Of a stretch of 64,000 nt of DNA, positions 51,133 through 59,996 are shown piece by piece. The stretch spans positions 124,001-188,000 of the forward strand of contig NZ_JBJHBQ010000005.1 in the NCBI RefSeq assembly GCF_050485565.1. Direction: 5' to 3'. The notes beneath the pieces are model-generated. The model worked only from the letters and a program-made list of their open reading frames with translations. It was not told the DNA's origin and did no database searches. Numbering within the stretch: position 1 is the stretch's first letter; the number at the start of each line of letters is the position of its first letter. The position numbers and the translations under genes are program-made. The DNA is from Glycocaulis sp050485565. GTDB lineage: Bacteria; Pseudomonadota; Alphaproteobacteria; Caulobacterales; Maricaulaceae.

Positions 51133-52589
51133 CCCGTATTGATGCCGTGAGGGACCAGTCCCAACGCGTACTGCTTGTCGTGCTGGCGATATTCACACTG
51201 GTGTATGGGCTCAGCGCTGCCTTCTTTGCCCCGGACAAGCTGGTGGCGGGCACCCTTTTTCTGGCGATTGTAGCGGCCGGCGCGTTTGCCGCCTGGCGCA
51301 GTGCCCCCCAGTCGGTCTCGACCCGGATCACGATTGCATCGGGCCTGATCGCCTTCCCGGCGGCGTTGACCTGGATGGCGTCAGGCACCGCCCTGCAGCT
51401 GGACATGCACATGATATTCTTCGCCGTGCTGGCCGCTGCAACGCTGCTATGCGACTGGCGCGCGGTGCTCGCCGCAGCGGCTGTAACCGCCGTCCATCAC
51501 CTCGTCCTGAACTTCGCCCTGCCCTTCGCCGTGTTTCCCGATGGTGCCAATTTCAGCCGCGTCCTGCTGCACGCCGCCGTCGTGATCGTCCAGACCGGAG
51601 CGCTTGTCTGGCTCTGTCATCGCATCACCAGCGCGCTGGACAATGCCGGTATCGCCATTGCAGAGGCTGAAGCCGCCAATATCCAGGCGCGCCAGCTTGC
51701 CGAAGCAGACCGTGAGCGTTCACAGGAAATCGAGGCCAGCCGCGAAGCGGTAAACATGCTGGCCAGCGGATTTGAGCGCTCTGTCGCCGACGTACTGCGC
51801 GAGCTGCGCAACGTGTCTGGTGAAATGGACCAGCTCGCCGCCGAGCTGCGCGATGATGCCGGTTCGACGCGGCAGGGCGCACGCGATGCGGCCGGAAAAT
51901 CGGCAGAAACATCCGCTCATTTTGAGGCGGTCGCCGCCGCTGCGCAGGAACTTGCAGCCTCCATCGGCGAAGTGTCGCGGATCATGGAGAATGCAGACAC
52001 CGTATCGGCAAGGGCAACAGACGAGGCGGCCAGAGCCAGCACCTCCATGCGCGAACTGGACAGGGCAGGGCGCGAGGTGGAGACCATCGCCGGACTGGTG
52101 GCCGACATTGCCGAGCAGACCAATCTTCTGGCGCTGAATGCCACCATCGAGGCCGCGCGCGCAGGCGAGGCGGGTAAAGGGTTCGCGGTTGTGGCCAGCG
52201 AAGTAAAGGCGCTGGCCGAACAGACCTCGAAGGCCACAGCCGATATCCGCGCGCGCGTCGAGGCGATCAGCGAAGCCTCCAGCGGTGCTGGCGAAGCCCT
52301 GTCGCGTATCGCGCAGATCATCGAGGAAGTACGCACGACCTCGGCCAGCGCGCGCGGGGCATTTGGCGAACAATCTGGCGCGACCAGCGAGATTGCCCAG
52401 CTGGCAGAACGCGCTGCAGCCTCCACGAGCGGGATAAACGAGCGTATCGACGGCGTGAACGCAGCGGCTGAACGCACGCACGATGCGGCAGACAGGTTTA
52501 CGGGCTCATCCAGGGCACTGGGTCAGGCCGCAGAGCACCTCGATGCCGAACTGTCTGGCTTTCGCAACGCCCTGCGCGAGGCGTCCTAG
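51129..52589 (+). CDS. Methyl-accepting chemotaxis protein
   Basis: A 486-residue receptor. The N-terminal 180 residues hold five or six membrane helices with LDMHMIFFAVLAAATLLCDW and AVHHLVLNFALP, a histidine-bearing membrane sensor region. No periplasmic ligand-binding domain is seen. The cytoplasmic signalling domain (about 250-470) has the conserved hairpin tip VADIAEQTNLLALNATIEA and GKGFAVVASEVKALAEQT, which binds CheA/CheW. The signal is unknown; a membrane-intrinsic signal such as redox or proton state is plausible. It is translationally coupled to the small secreted protein. Confidence 0.92.
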   Translation: MTRIDAVRDQSQRVLLVVLAIFTLVYGLSAAFFAPDKLVAGTLFLAIVAAGAFAAWRSAPQSVSTRITIASGLIAFPAALTWMASGTALQLDMHMIFFAVLAAATLLCDWRAVLAAAAVTAVHHLVLNFALPFAVFPDGANFSRVLLHAAVVIVQTGALVWLCHRITSALDNAGIAIAEAEAANIQARQLAEADRERSQEIEASREAVNMLASGFERSVADVLRELRNVSGEMDQLAAELRDDAGSTRQGARDAAGKSAETSAHFEAVAAAAQELAASIGEVSRIMENADTVSARATDEAARASTSMRELDRAGREVETIAGLVADIAEQTNLLALNATIEAARAGEAGKGFAVVASEVKALAEQTSKATADIRARVEAISEASSGAGEALSRIAQIIEEVRTTSASARGAFGEQSGATSEIAQLAERAAASTSGINERIDGVNAAAERTHDAADRFTGSSRALGQAAEHLDAELSGFRNALREAS

Positions 52590-53071
52590 CCGACCGGAAC
52601 CGGCGTCTGGAAGGTCGAGGTGCAGGCATCGGTCAGGCGCCACTGCCCGTCAATCAGGCGGAAATGACAGCGTGCGTGATCGCGCGCCGGCATACCCAGA
52701 TTGGCCGAGCCTGTCCCTTGCGGGTTAAGCGTCTGGAAACGCCCGTCGGGGAAGACATAGGAAATCCGCTCGCTCGACGACACTCTCTCCTCAAGCACGC
52801 ACAAGGGCGGCTGCATCAGCACGGTGCGCACCGAATGATCGCCCATGCGCTGGCCGAATATCTGGTTGCGCAGCGCCGGATCCTCACTGCGCAGGCGCGC
52901 GGCCAGCGCAGCGCTCTCGGGCGGAAGACTGTCGGCCAGCCCGGCCGCATGCCCGGCAACGATCTGGCCAAACGCGGCGCGTTCAGCGGCGTCCGCCTCC
53001 CGGCAGGTTGTTGTGGCGCAGGCGCTGACGGCAAGACCGCAAAGAGCGGTTACAAGGGCAAGGCGTTTCAT
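52586..53071 (-). CDS. Hypothetical lipoprotein
   Basis: A 161-residue protein with a lipoprotein signal (MKRLALVTALCGLAVSACA, lipobox VSAC). The body contains an NTF2-like or DUF-type pattern at the C terminus, CHFRLIDGQWRLTDAC, and two pairs of cysteines. No family is assigned. The 3' end overlaps the chemotaxis receptor stop by 4 bases. ATG 53071 is preferred over an in-frame ATG 12 bases upstream. Confidence 0.7.
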   Translation of the reverse strand: MKRLALVTALCGLAVSACATTTCREADAAERAAFGQIVAGHAAGLADSLPPESAALAARLRSEDPALRNQIFGQRMGDHSVRTVLMQPPLCVLEERVSSSERISYVFPDGRFQTLNPQGTGSANLGMPARDHARCHFRLIDGQWRLTDACTSTFQTPVPVG

Positions 53072-53159
53072 GGCGCAGATCAACTCCGTTCATTTGTTAC
53101 CGGAGACAATGCCTTACCCGGCAGTCTTCGCCAAGCGCGCCGTAGCATGGCCCTGCCAG

Positions 53160-54347
53160 TCAGCACCCGCCCGCCATCGCATCGATCCAGCGCGCAACCA
53201 GTGCCAGCCCTTCACTGTGGGCCACGCTGCGTCCCAGCTCCGGCATCATGGCATCGGGCCGCGTCGTTTCCATACGGAAAGTGAAGATGGAGGCGTCGCT
53301 GTCGCCCGGCACAATGGAATAGAGCCGGTTGCCCGTGCCGCGCCCGGCAGCAATCGGCGGCTTGCATACACCAAAGGCCGGTCCTGTCATTTCTGATGGC
53401 TCCAGATAGAGCCCTGAGGTGCGCGCATGGCCGGTGCGCGAATGACAATGCGCGCAATTGATATCGATATAGGCCCGTGCGGCGGCGTCCAGCGCCATGC
53501 CCGAAAGCGTGGTCTCGCCGTGCCAGACCGCGCTGCGCGGGGCGGCATCGCGCTCTTCCGGCCCTCCAGCGAGAAGCCCGGCCTCGCGCCAGAAGGCGAG
53601 CTGGTTCTGCTCACCGTGCGCGTAAGGGTAGTTGCCATTAAGGTGACGCGCGCGCGGACCAATGGGGCGCAGCTGCGCGTCCGCGGCATTGGTGATGTGG
53701 CACTGTGCGCACTGGTTCACGTCCGGGATCTGGTAGTTGAGGGCCTGCGAACGCCCGCCGGCAGCAATCAGGGTCAGGTCCACAAACGCGCCGGTACGGG
53801 CAAGGCGCGTGGAGCGCTGATCCTCATTCCAGGCGTAGGGAATGGCCGCCCAGCCCGCCTCCCGGCGCACCAGAATGCGCGTCTCGATCACCCGCACGGC
53901 AGACAGATCCAGCGCGCGCCCGTCAAAATGCACGTTGGGATCAAGGTCGAGCGCCACCTCGTCAAAGCCTTCTCCACCGCGCGGATAGTAGAAGGTCTTG
54001 GTGATGACGGTGCCAACGGGAAACTCGAACGCCTCCTCATCATGCCAGACGGCAGGCTCGGCCCCTTCTGGCAGCCAGACCGTGCGCAGCTTCGCCGCAT
54101 AGTCGGAAAACAGCGCCGTATTGAGACCATAGGGTACAACCCCCTCGGCCAGCACCAGACGCTCCCCCTCGATGCGGAACTGGCCCCATTCCTCCAGCGT
54201 GGCGGGATTGCCGCTGGCGTGGAAGGCCGTGGCGGTCTCCCACGCGGCGATGTCAGCCGGAGAGGCAGGTGCACCTGCCTCTCCGGCATCATTTCCGCAC
54301 GCGGCAAGCACGAAGCCTGCCGCCAGCAAGGTGAGGATGTGCTTCAT
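53160..54347 (-). CDS. HNE_0200-family secreted protein with cytochrome c-like CxxCH motifs
   Basis: A 395-residue lipoprotein (LLAAGFVLAACG, lipobox LAAC). Two heme-binding motifs are seen: CAQCH near residue 215 and CAHCH near residue 300. The pattern fits the TIGR03806/HNE_0200 family, known from Hyphomonas, also called SO2930-like diheme cytochromes. It starts 9 bases after the stop of the beta-helix gene, on the same strand, so the two are an operon. Family TIGR03806 is typically found together with the TIGR03805 beta-helix family. Probable periplasmic electron-transfer function; substrate unknown. Confidence 0.82.
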   Translation of the reverse strand: MKHILTLLAAGFVLAACGNDAGEAGAPASPADIAAWETATAFHASGNPATLEEWGQFRIEGERLVLAEGVVPYGLNTALFSDYAAKLRTVWLPEGAEPAVWHDEEAFEFPVGTVITKTFYYPRGGEGFDEVALDLDPNVHFDGRALDLSAVRVIETRILVRREAGWAAIPYAWNEDQRSTRLARTGAFVDLTLIAAGGRSQALNYQIPDVNQCAQCHITNAADAQLRPIGPRARHLNGNYPYAHGEQNQLAFWREAGLLAGGPEERDAAPRSAVWHGETTLSGMALDAAARAYIDINCAHCHSRTGHARTSGLYLEPSEMTGPAFGVCKPPIAAGRGTGNRLYSIVPGDSDASIFTFRMETTRPDAMMPELGRSVAHSEGLALVARWIDAMAGGC

Positions 54348-54356
54348 CGGGCCAGC

Positions 54357-55598
54357 CTAGAAGGGCAGTTCTACCGCTGCACGCGGCTCGTGGCTGCAAT
54401 CATGCTCTGCCGTCGCGATGCGCGGATTACCATACCCGCCAGGACCATCGGCATTGAGCACCTCAGCGCCCGAAACGCAGATACGCAGATCATCCGGCAG
54501 CGCGCCATCGACCATCTTGGCTTCGTCCACATACCCGTCCCAGAGCACGTCCGGAATACGGCCCGTCGGGCCGAACAGGGCAATGCGCAGGGCCTGCAGA
54601 TCCATCCCGTCCGGATTGTTCCCGCCGCCCTCAAACGTGTTCCCATGGATGTGGATGCGCTCAGGATAGGGATCGAAATCGCTCTCCACGCCCAGCTCGG
54701 AGAAGCCGGCCGAGTGCAGCGAGGAGATGATCACATTGGCCGTGCGGTTGCGCGACACGCGATTATTGAAAATCTCCACATCATCATTGGAGTTGACGAG
54801 AATGCCCGTACCGGCGGGAACGCTCGCCACCGGCGTGCCGTCATGGCCGAAATTGCGGGTATTGTTCTCATAGACATCATTGTCGAACACGCGCGTCCCA
54901 TGACCGGGGCGGGGCAGGTTCGGCATGTTGAAGACCAGAATCCCGCCCGTATTATTGGTCGCCACATTGCCGTACACGTCCGCGTCCATCGAGTTTTCGA
55001 TCTCGATACCGGCCACATTGTATTCGGCGCGGTTATTGCGCACGACGATATTGTCCGACTGGCCGACATAAATGCCCGCGTCCGATGCGCCAATCGCCAC
55101 CGATTCCTCGATCAGCACATTGCGCGTCAGCACCGGATAGATGCCGTAGGCGCCGTTATCGGTGGAGACGCCCCTGGTCCACTCGGTGCGCACCCGGCGG
55201 ATGATGACATTCTCTCCGCCCGTAACCTTCAGCGCATCACCGATCGTGTCCTCGATAGCGAGGTCTTCAATGGTGAAATTGTTGGAGCCCGTCACCAGAA
55301 GCCCCTCAGAGCCTGCGCGCTGCTCGGCGAAGGAGAGGATTGTCTCGTCCATGCCCGCGCCGCGGATCGTCACGCCATCGACATTGGCCAGTGAAAGCCC
55401 GCGCTCGATGACGAACACGCCAGCCGGTATCTCGATCACGCTGCCGGGCGCAGCGTCCAGCAGCGCCTCCAACAGCACGTTCTGGTATTCACGGTCGGCA
55501 TCTGAAACATCGCGTGTCTGGCCGGTCTGCTGGCCACAAGCCTGCAACACTGCCAGCGCAGAAAAAGCCGCCAGTCCGGCGCGCCAGATAGCTCTCAT
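54357..55598 (-). CDS. Parallel beta-helix lipoprotein (TIGR03805-like)
   Basis: A 413-residue exported lipoprotein (FSALAVLQACGQ, lipobox LQAC). From about residue 50 on, it shows repeating short strands with NxxG-type turns, for example VTIRGAGMDET, FTIEDLAIEDT, VVRNNRAEYN and VYGNVATNN, typical of a right-handed parallel beta-helix. ATG 55598 follows GGGGAGGA at 8 bases. It is co-transcribed with the CxxCH protein. Function unknown; beta-helix proteins often bind or cleave polysaccharides. Confidence 0.83.
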   Translation of the reverse strand: MRAIWRAGLAAFSALAVLQACGQQTGQTRDVSDADREYQNVLLEALLDAAPGSVIEIPAGVFVIERGLSLANVDGVTIRGAGMDETILSFAEQRAGSEGLLVTGSNNFTIEDLAIEDTIGDALKVTGGENVIIRRVRTEWTRGVSTDNGAYGIYPVLTRNVLIEESVAIGASDAGIYVGQSDNIVVRNNRAEYNVAGIEIENSMDADVYGNVATNNTGGILVFNMPNLPRPGHGTRVFDNDVYENNTRNFGHDGTPVASVPAGTGILVNSNDDVEIFNNRVSRNRTANVIISSLHSAGFSELGVESDFDPYPERIHIHGNTFEGGGNNPDGMDLQALRIALFGPTGRIPDVLWDGYVDEAKMVDGALPDDLRICVSGAEVLNADGPGGYGNPRIATAEHDCSHEPRAAVELPF

Positions 55599-55727
55599 CG
55601 GATAGTCCTCCCCAGGCATGGTATCGATACGCGTGTTTCCGCGTTTCACTGAGTGATCAGTTTGCGAGTTTATTTCAGCAAAGGAAAGGGGTGTTTGCCG
55701 CGCACCTGTCCCGGCGCACCAGAAACG

Positions 55728-55964
55728 CTAGTTCCACCAGCCAAAGACAAGCCCGCGAATGCTCTCAAAGCTCCACAGACCTGCCAGCATGCCGGCAAGC
55801 GCGATCAGGAATATCCAGATGCGATAGCGCCGGGTCAGCCGCCAGACACCGCGAACCGCAATGACGCTGGCGCGCCATCCGGCAATGCGCACCGGCAGGC
55901 CAATGACGAGGCTGGCCACTAGGGCGACAGCAAATATCTGTATTTCATAAGGAATTTCCGCCAT
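55728..55964 (-). CDS. Small hypothetical membrane protein
   Basis: A 78-residue protein with two hydrophobic helices (about residues 7-28 and 48-66) separated by a basic loop (VRGVWRLTRRYR). A GGAAAAGAAGG sequence lies a few bases before the ATG, supporting translation. No family is recognised. It lies between two lipoprotein genes on the same strand. Confidence 0.6.
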   Translation of the reverse strand: MAEIPYEIQIFAVALVASLVIGLPVRIAGWRASVIAVRGVWRLTRRYRIWIFLIALAGMLAGLWSFESIRGLVFGWWN

Positions 55965-55999
55965 AACCTTCTTTTCCTCAAAAAGGCAGGCGGCGTTTC

Positions 56000-56218
56000 C
56001 TAGTTTTGTCCGCCTGACGGGTTGATCCGGTCGTCACGCATGATGCCGCCCCCGCCGCCGGGGTCGGACGGTGCGCAATAGGGCCAGCTGCCGGTATTCT
56101 GCCCGCGCTCCGGGCAGACAGTTTCGCCCGGCACATTGGCGCAGGCCGCCAGCATGAAAAGCGTCGTAGCAAAGCCCGCAAGCAGGGCTGAGCGCCGTAG
56201 GCGTGGCGTCAAGGACAT
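56000..56218 (-). CDS. Small hypothetical lipoprotein
   Basis: A 72-residue protein with a lipoprotein signal (LLAGFATTLFMLAACA; lipobox LAAC) and a short mature part of about 45 residues rich in Gly and Pro with two cysteines (VCPERG and YCAPSD). No family is recognised. It is divergent from the penicillin-binding protein gene. Confidence 0.6.
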   Translation of the reverse strand: MSLTPRLRRSALLAGFATTLFMLAACANVPGETVCPERGQNTGSWPYCAPSDPGGGGGIMRDDRINPSGGQN

Positions 56219-56313
56219 GTGTTCAACGGGCTCCCTCTGGCTGGGCTGATGATCACCCCTGCCCGGCTGGCTGGCAAGGCGTTTTGCATCAGCTTTCAGG
56301 GTTCACGGCGCCT

Positions 56314-56330
56314 TAACGCTGTTGGCGTTA
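56314..56330. promoter_or_regulatory. Short inverted repeat just upstream of the PBP gene
   Basis: TAACGC and GCGTTA separated by 5 bases, immediately before the GTG start at 56335. It could be a regulator site or a structure at the ribosome binding region. No known consensus matches. Confidence 0.35.
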
Positions 56331-56334
56331 GCTG

Positions 56335-58371
56335 GTGGCTGTTCAATCAAGGCAATACGAAACACCCGTGACCCGCACCTCCATCCGCGTTCCCGTCGGT
56401 ACACACAAGCGCCGCCCGAAGGGCTGGATGCTGCTGGCGCGTGCGCTGACGGCGCTGGCCACCGTCACAATCCTGCTGGGCACCATGTATCTGGTCAGTC
56501 TTGCGCGCGATCTGCCTGACACCTCCTCGCTGGCGGCAGCGCCCACCGGCACCGCCATGACGTTTCTGGACCGGCATGGCCGGGTCATCGCCCGGCGTGG
56601 GGACAGTTCCGGCACGACGATAAGCGCCGATGCCCTGCCCCATCACCTCGTCGACGCGGTGCTGGCCGTGGAAGACCGGCGCTTCTATCACCATTTCGGC
56701 ATTGACCTGATCGGCACCACACGCGCCGCACTGGCAAACCTGCGCGCCGGGCGCGTCGTGCAGGGCGGCTCGACCATTACCCAGCAGCTGGCGAAGAACC
56801 TCTTTCTGACGCCAGACCGCACTTTCCGGCGCAAGGCGCAGGAAATGATGCTCGCCTTCTGGCTGGAAACGCGTTTCACCAAGGACGAGATTCTCGCCCT
56901 CTATCTGAACCGGGTCTATTTCGGGGCCGGAGCCTGGGGCGCCGAAAACGCCTCGCGCCGCTATTTCGGGCGCGGCCCGCATGAGCTGGATATCGGCGAG
57001 GCAGCGCTGCTGGCGGGCCTGCTGAAAGCCCCGTCGCGCTACTCCCCGGCCAATGACACCACACGCGCGGCGGTGCGCGCCACCGTTGTTCTGGACCTGA
57101 TGCTGGCCACCGGCCGGATCACCGAAGAGGAAAGGCTGGCCGCCGCCTCTGCGCCGATCCGTGTCTCGCGCGGTTCCTCCAGCCCCGGCGCGGGCTGGTT
57201 TGCCGATTTTGCCGCCAGCGAGGCGCGCACCCTGCTCGCCCTGCATGCGCCCGCGTGGGAGGGCGATGTGGTGGTACGCACCACGCTTGATATCGAGGTG
57301 CAGCGCGCCGCTGACAGCGCCCTGACGCGCGGTCTTGCCGATCCGGACATCGCACGCGGGGCCGCCAACGGGGCCATTATCGCGCTCGACGCGGCAGGCG
57401 CGGTCGCCGCCATGAGCGGCGGAACCGACTATGCCCGCTCGCCCTTCAACCGGGCCGTATCAGCGCGCCGCCAGCCGGGTTCGGCCTTCAAACCCTTCAT
57501 CTACGCATCCGCATTCGAGGCCGGGTGGTCTCCGGCTGATCACATGATGGACGAGCCGGTCAGCTATGGCAGCTGGTCCCCGGCCAATTGGGAAAACCGC
57601 TATGAGGGCGAGATGACGCTGGAGCGCGCCTTTGCCCGCTCGTCCAACTCCATCGCGGTCCAGCTCGCCGAAGCCACCGGGCGCGCCTACACGCTGCGCC
57701 TCGCCCGCCGGATGGGCATTGAAAGCCCGATGGAGAACACACATTCGCTGTCTCTGGGTGCCTATGAGGTGACGCCGCTGGAGCTGGCGCGCGCCTATGT
57801 GCCGTTCATGAATGGCGGGCGGGCAGTGGAAACTCACGCCGTGATCCGGCTCGAAACCCCTTCAGGCGAAGTTCTCTGGACGCGCGAAACCGGGCCTGGC
57901 CCCATCGTTCTGGCCGACCGGGTCGTGCGCGAGATGGACCAGCTCTTTGCCGCCACAGTGCGCTATGGCACAGGCCGCTCGGCGGCTGTTCAGGGCCGTG
58001 AAGTGCGCGGCAAGACCGGCACCACCAATGGTTTCCGCGATGCCTGGTTTGCCGGCTGGGCCGATGGCCTCGTCACCGTGGTCTGGACCGGCAATGATTC
58101 CAACGCGCCCACCGATGCCGGATCAGGCGGCACCGGCCCGGCGCGCATTTTCGCCTCCATGGTCGCCGCCGCGCCGGTGATCGCCCTGCCGGACGACATG
58201 CCCGCCACCCCGGCCACTGACCCGGACAGGCTGGCGCGCCTATTAAGCGCGCTTGAGGATGAAAACCTTGTCAGCACGGCCTACGAGGAACCCCCTCCCC
58301 CTGCGCCGCCCGCCAGCGAGCCGGCCGAGGATCCGATTGCCGGACTGCTGGCGCGCCTGCCACGGGACTGA
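56335..58371 (+). CDS. Class A penicillin-binding protein (PBP1A family)
   Basis: A bifunctional peptidoglycan synthase of 678 residues, start GTG. One N-terminal membrane anchor (about residues 30-55). The glycosyltransferase domain GT51 has the catalytic glutamate in VEDRRFYHHFG and GGSTITQQLAKNLFL. The transpeptidase domain has the active serine in PGSAFKPF (SxxK), SSNS (SxN) and KTGTTNGF. It is shorter than many PBP1A proteins and has no visible OB domain insert. It polymerises glycan strands and cross-links peptides in the periplasm. Confidence 0.94.
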   Translation: MAVQSRQYETPVTRTSIRVPVGTHKRRPKGWMLLARALTALATVTILLGTMYLVSLARDLPDTSSLAAAPTGTAMTFLDRHGRVIARRGDSSGTTISADALPHHLVDAVLAVEDRRFYHHFGIDLIGTTRAALANLRAGRVVQGGSTITQQLAKNLFLTPDRTFRRKAQEMMLAFWLETRFTKDEILALYLNRVYFGAGAWGAENASRRYFGRGPHELDIGEAALLAGLLKAPSRYSPANDTTRAAVRATVVLDLMLATGRITEEERLAAASAPIRVSRGSSSPGAGWFADFAASEARTLLALHAPAWEGDVVVRTTLDIEVQRAADSALTRGLADPDIARGAANGAIIALDAAGAVAAMSGGTDYARSPFNRAVSARRQPGSAFKPFIYASAFEAGWSPADHMMDEPVSYGSWSPANWENRYEGEMTLERAFARSSNSIAVQLAEATGRAYTLRLARRMGIESPMENTHSLSLGAYEVTPLELARAYVPFMNGGRAVETHAVIRLETPSGEVLWTRETGPGPIVLADRVVREMDQLFAATVRYGTGRSAAVQGREVRGKTGTTNGFRDAWFAGWADGLVTVVWTGNDSNAPTDAGSGGTGPARIFASMVAAAPVIALPDDMPATPATDPDRLARLLSALEDENLVSTAYEEPPPPAPPASEPAEDPIAGLLARLPRD

Positions 58372-58442
58372 GCGGCTAGCTCTGACGCTATTGAGGCACT
58401 AGGCTGGCGCCTTACCCCGCTGCCAGCCTGAAAGCCCTTGCC

Positions 58443-59987
58443 ATGTCCGTATTGCGCGCCCTGACCGTCCTGCTTGCGTCCGCCCTGCTGCTTGCCGCCT
58501 GCGGCGACGGGAATGAGGGACGCGAGCCGCCTGCAACCCGCGTCACCTCCGATGACGCCGCCGAGGCTGCGCGCGTGCTGGGACTGGAAGAGCCGGGCCG
58601 GGCGGACTGGGAGAACCGCGAGTTTGCCAATGGCGTCTTCCGCTTTGAGAACTTCACCCTGCTGCTGGCGCAAGTGGAGACAGAAGGCGGGGAAGACGAA
58701 GAAGACACGCTGGTAGAGAGCCGGCTGAACGCGGAGATCATGGAGATTGCCGCCCCGCGCCTTGAAGAGGATGTGGTCCGCTTTGACCGGCTGACGCTGG
58801 AAAACGCCGTGCTGACGGACCTTGAAGGCGGTGAAACCCGCTTTGAGCGCCTCGTCATCGACCGGCCCGGCCCGGCCCTCTCACGCTCCATCGCGGCCTC
58901 CTTCACCGGCGAGACAGATGATCTGCCTGATCTGGCCGCCAACCTCGCCGCTTACAGCTTCCGGGAAATGTCCCTGGCGGGCCTGTCGGTGTCCCTCCCG
59001 GAGGGAGACGGCACGCTGCAGGCCGCAAATGTTAGCTTGCGCGGTCTGGACGAGACCGGGCTGGAACTGGCGCGCGTGGAAAGCATCAGCTTTGACGGCC
59101 CCGCCACGCGCTTCGAGATTGAAAGGGTTGAAATGGAGGGGGTAGGCGCGCGCTTCCTCGCCTCCCTGTTTGATGACGAGGCCGCGTCGCTGCTCCAGAC
59201 TGCCATTTCCGGCAACCCCGCCGATTACTACCGCAACCTCTCCGTGACGGGCCTGTCGGGCGTGGCGAGCGGCGTGGTCTATGAGATGGACAGCTTTACT
59301 GCGCAGGTGACACCCGAAGGCGAGCGCCTGCGCACGACGGGCTCCATGCCGGCTTTGCGCCTTTCCGCCGAGCGCGGCAGCGATCCGGGCGAACATGTCC
59401 ACAACGTGCTGGGCTTCCTCGGCTATGAGGAGGTGGTGCTGCGTTTCGAGACCGATACGATCTACGATCCCGCGACCGACACGCTTCAGACGCAGAACAA
59501 TAACCGCTTTGTCTGGGAAGACGGGCTGACGCTCTCCGCACAACAGCAGATTTCCGGCGTACAAGCCTATGGCGATGCCGTGGCGGCGATGCGCGCAGCC
59601 GGGACAACAGACCCCGACATGCTGGCCGCCTATGAGAACCAGCTGCGCCTGCACCGGCTGGAAATCCGCCTGGAAGACCATTCCCTGCTGGACCGCAGCT
59701 TTTCCGCTTATGCAATGATGAGCGGTGTCACCCCGGCGCAGATGCGCGTGCAGGCTTCCGCCCTGATCGCGCTTGGCCTGTCGGCGCTGCCAGCTGAAAT
59801 CCCCCGGCCCTTCATCAATGCGATATCCCGCCCCTTGTCCGACTTTGTGCGCGATGGCGGCACGCTGGTCATCACGCTGGATCCGCCAGAGCCGGTGCCG
59901 CTGCCTGCGCTGGTCAGCCCCTCGGGCGAGTTTGACATTGACCGGCTGGGCCTGGCGGTGAACGTGGAACGGCCCGGACAGGAATAA
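58443..59987 (+). CDS. Large hypothetical lipoprotein
   Basis: A 514-residue lipoprotein (VLLASALLLAACGDG; lipobox LAAC). The mature part has repeating beta-strand-like segments with many negatively charged residues and no cysteines after the lipobox. A last region of about 130 residues is rich in Leu and Arg. No family is recognised. The gene lies 71 bases after the PBP gene and 9 bases before the PdxY-like gene, so it could be co-transcribed with either. Confidence 0.7.
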   Translation: MSVLRALTVLLASALLLAACGDGNEGREPPATRVTSDDAAEAARVLGLEEPGRADWENREFANGVFRFENFTLLLAQVETEGGEDEEDTLVESRLNAEIMEIAAPRLEEDVVRFDRLTLENAVLTDLEGGETRFERLVIDRPGPALSRSIAASFTGETDDLPDLAANLAAYSFREMSLAGLSVSLPEGDGTLQAANVSLRGLDETGLELARVESISFDGPATRFEIERVEMEGVGARFLASLFDDEAASLLQTAISGNPADYYRNLSVTGLSGVASGVVYEMDSFTAQVTPEGERLRTTGSMPALRLSAERGSDPGEHVHNVLGFLGYEEVVLRFETDTIYDPATDTLQTQNNNRFVWEDGLTLSAQQQISGVQAYGDAVAAMRAAGTTDPDMLAAYENQLRLHRLEIRLEDHSLLDRSFSAYAMMSGVTPAQMRVQASALIALGLSALPAEIPRPFINAISRPLSDFVRDGGTLVITLDPPEPVPLPALVSPSGEFDIDRLGLAVNVERPGQE

Positions 59988-59996
59988 GTCAGCCCC

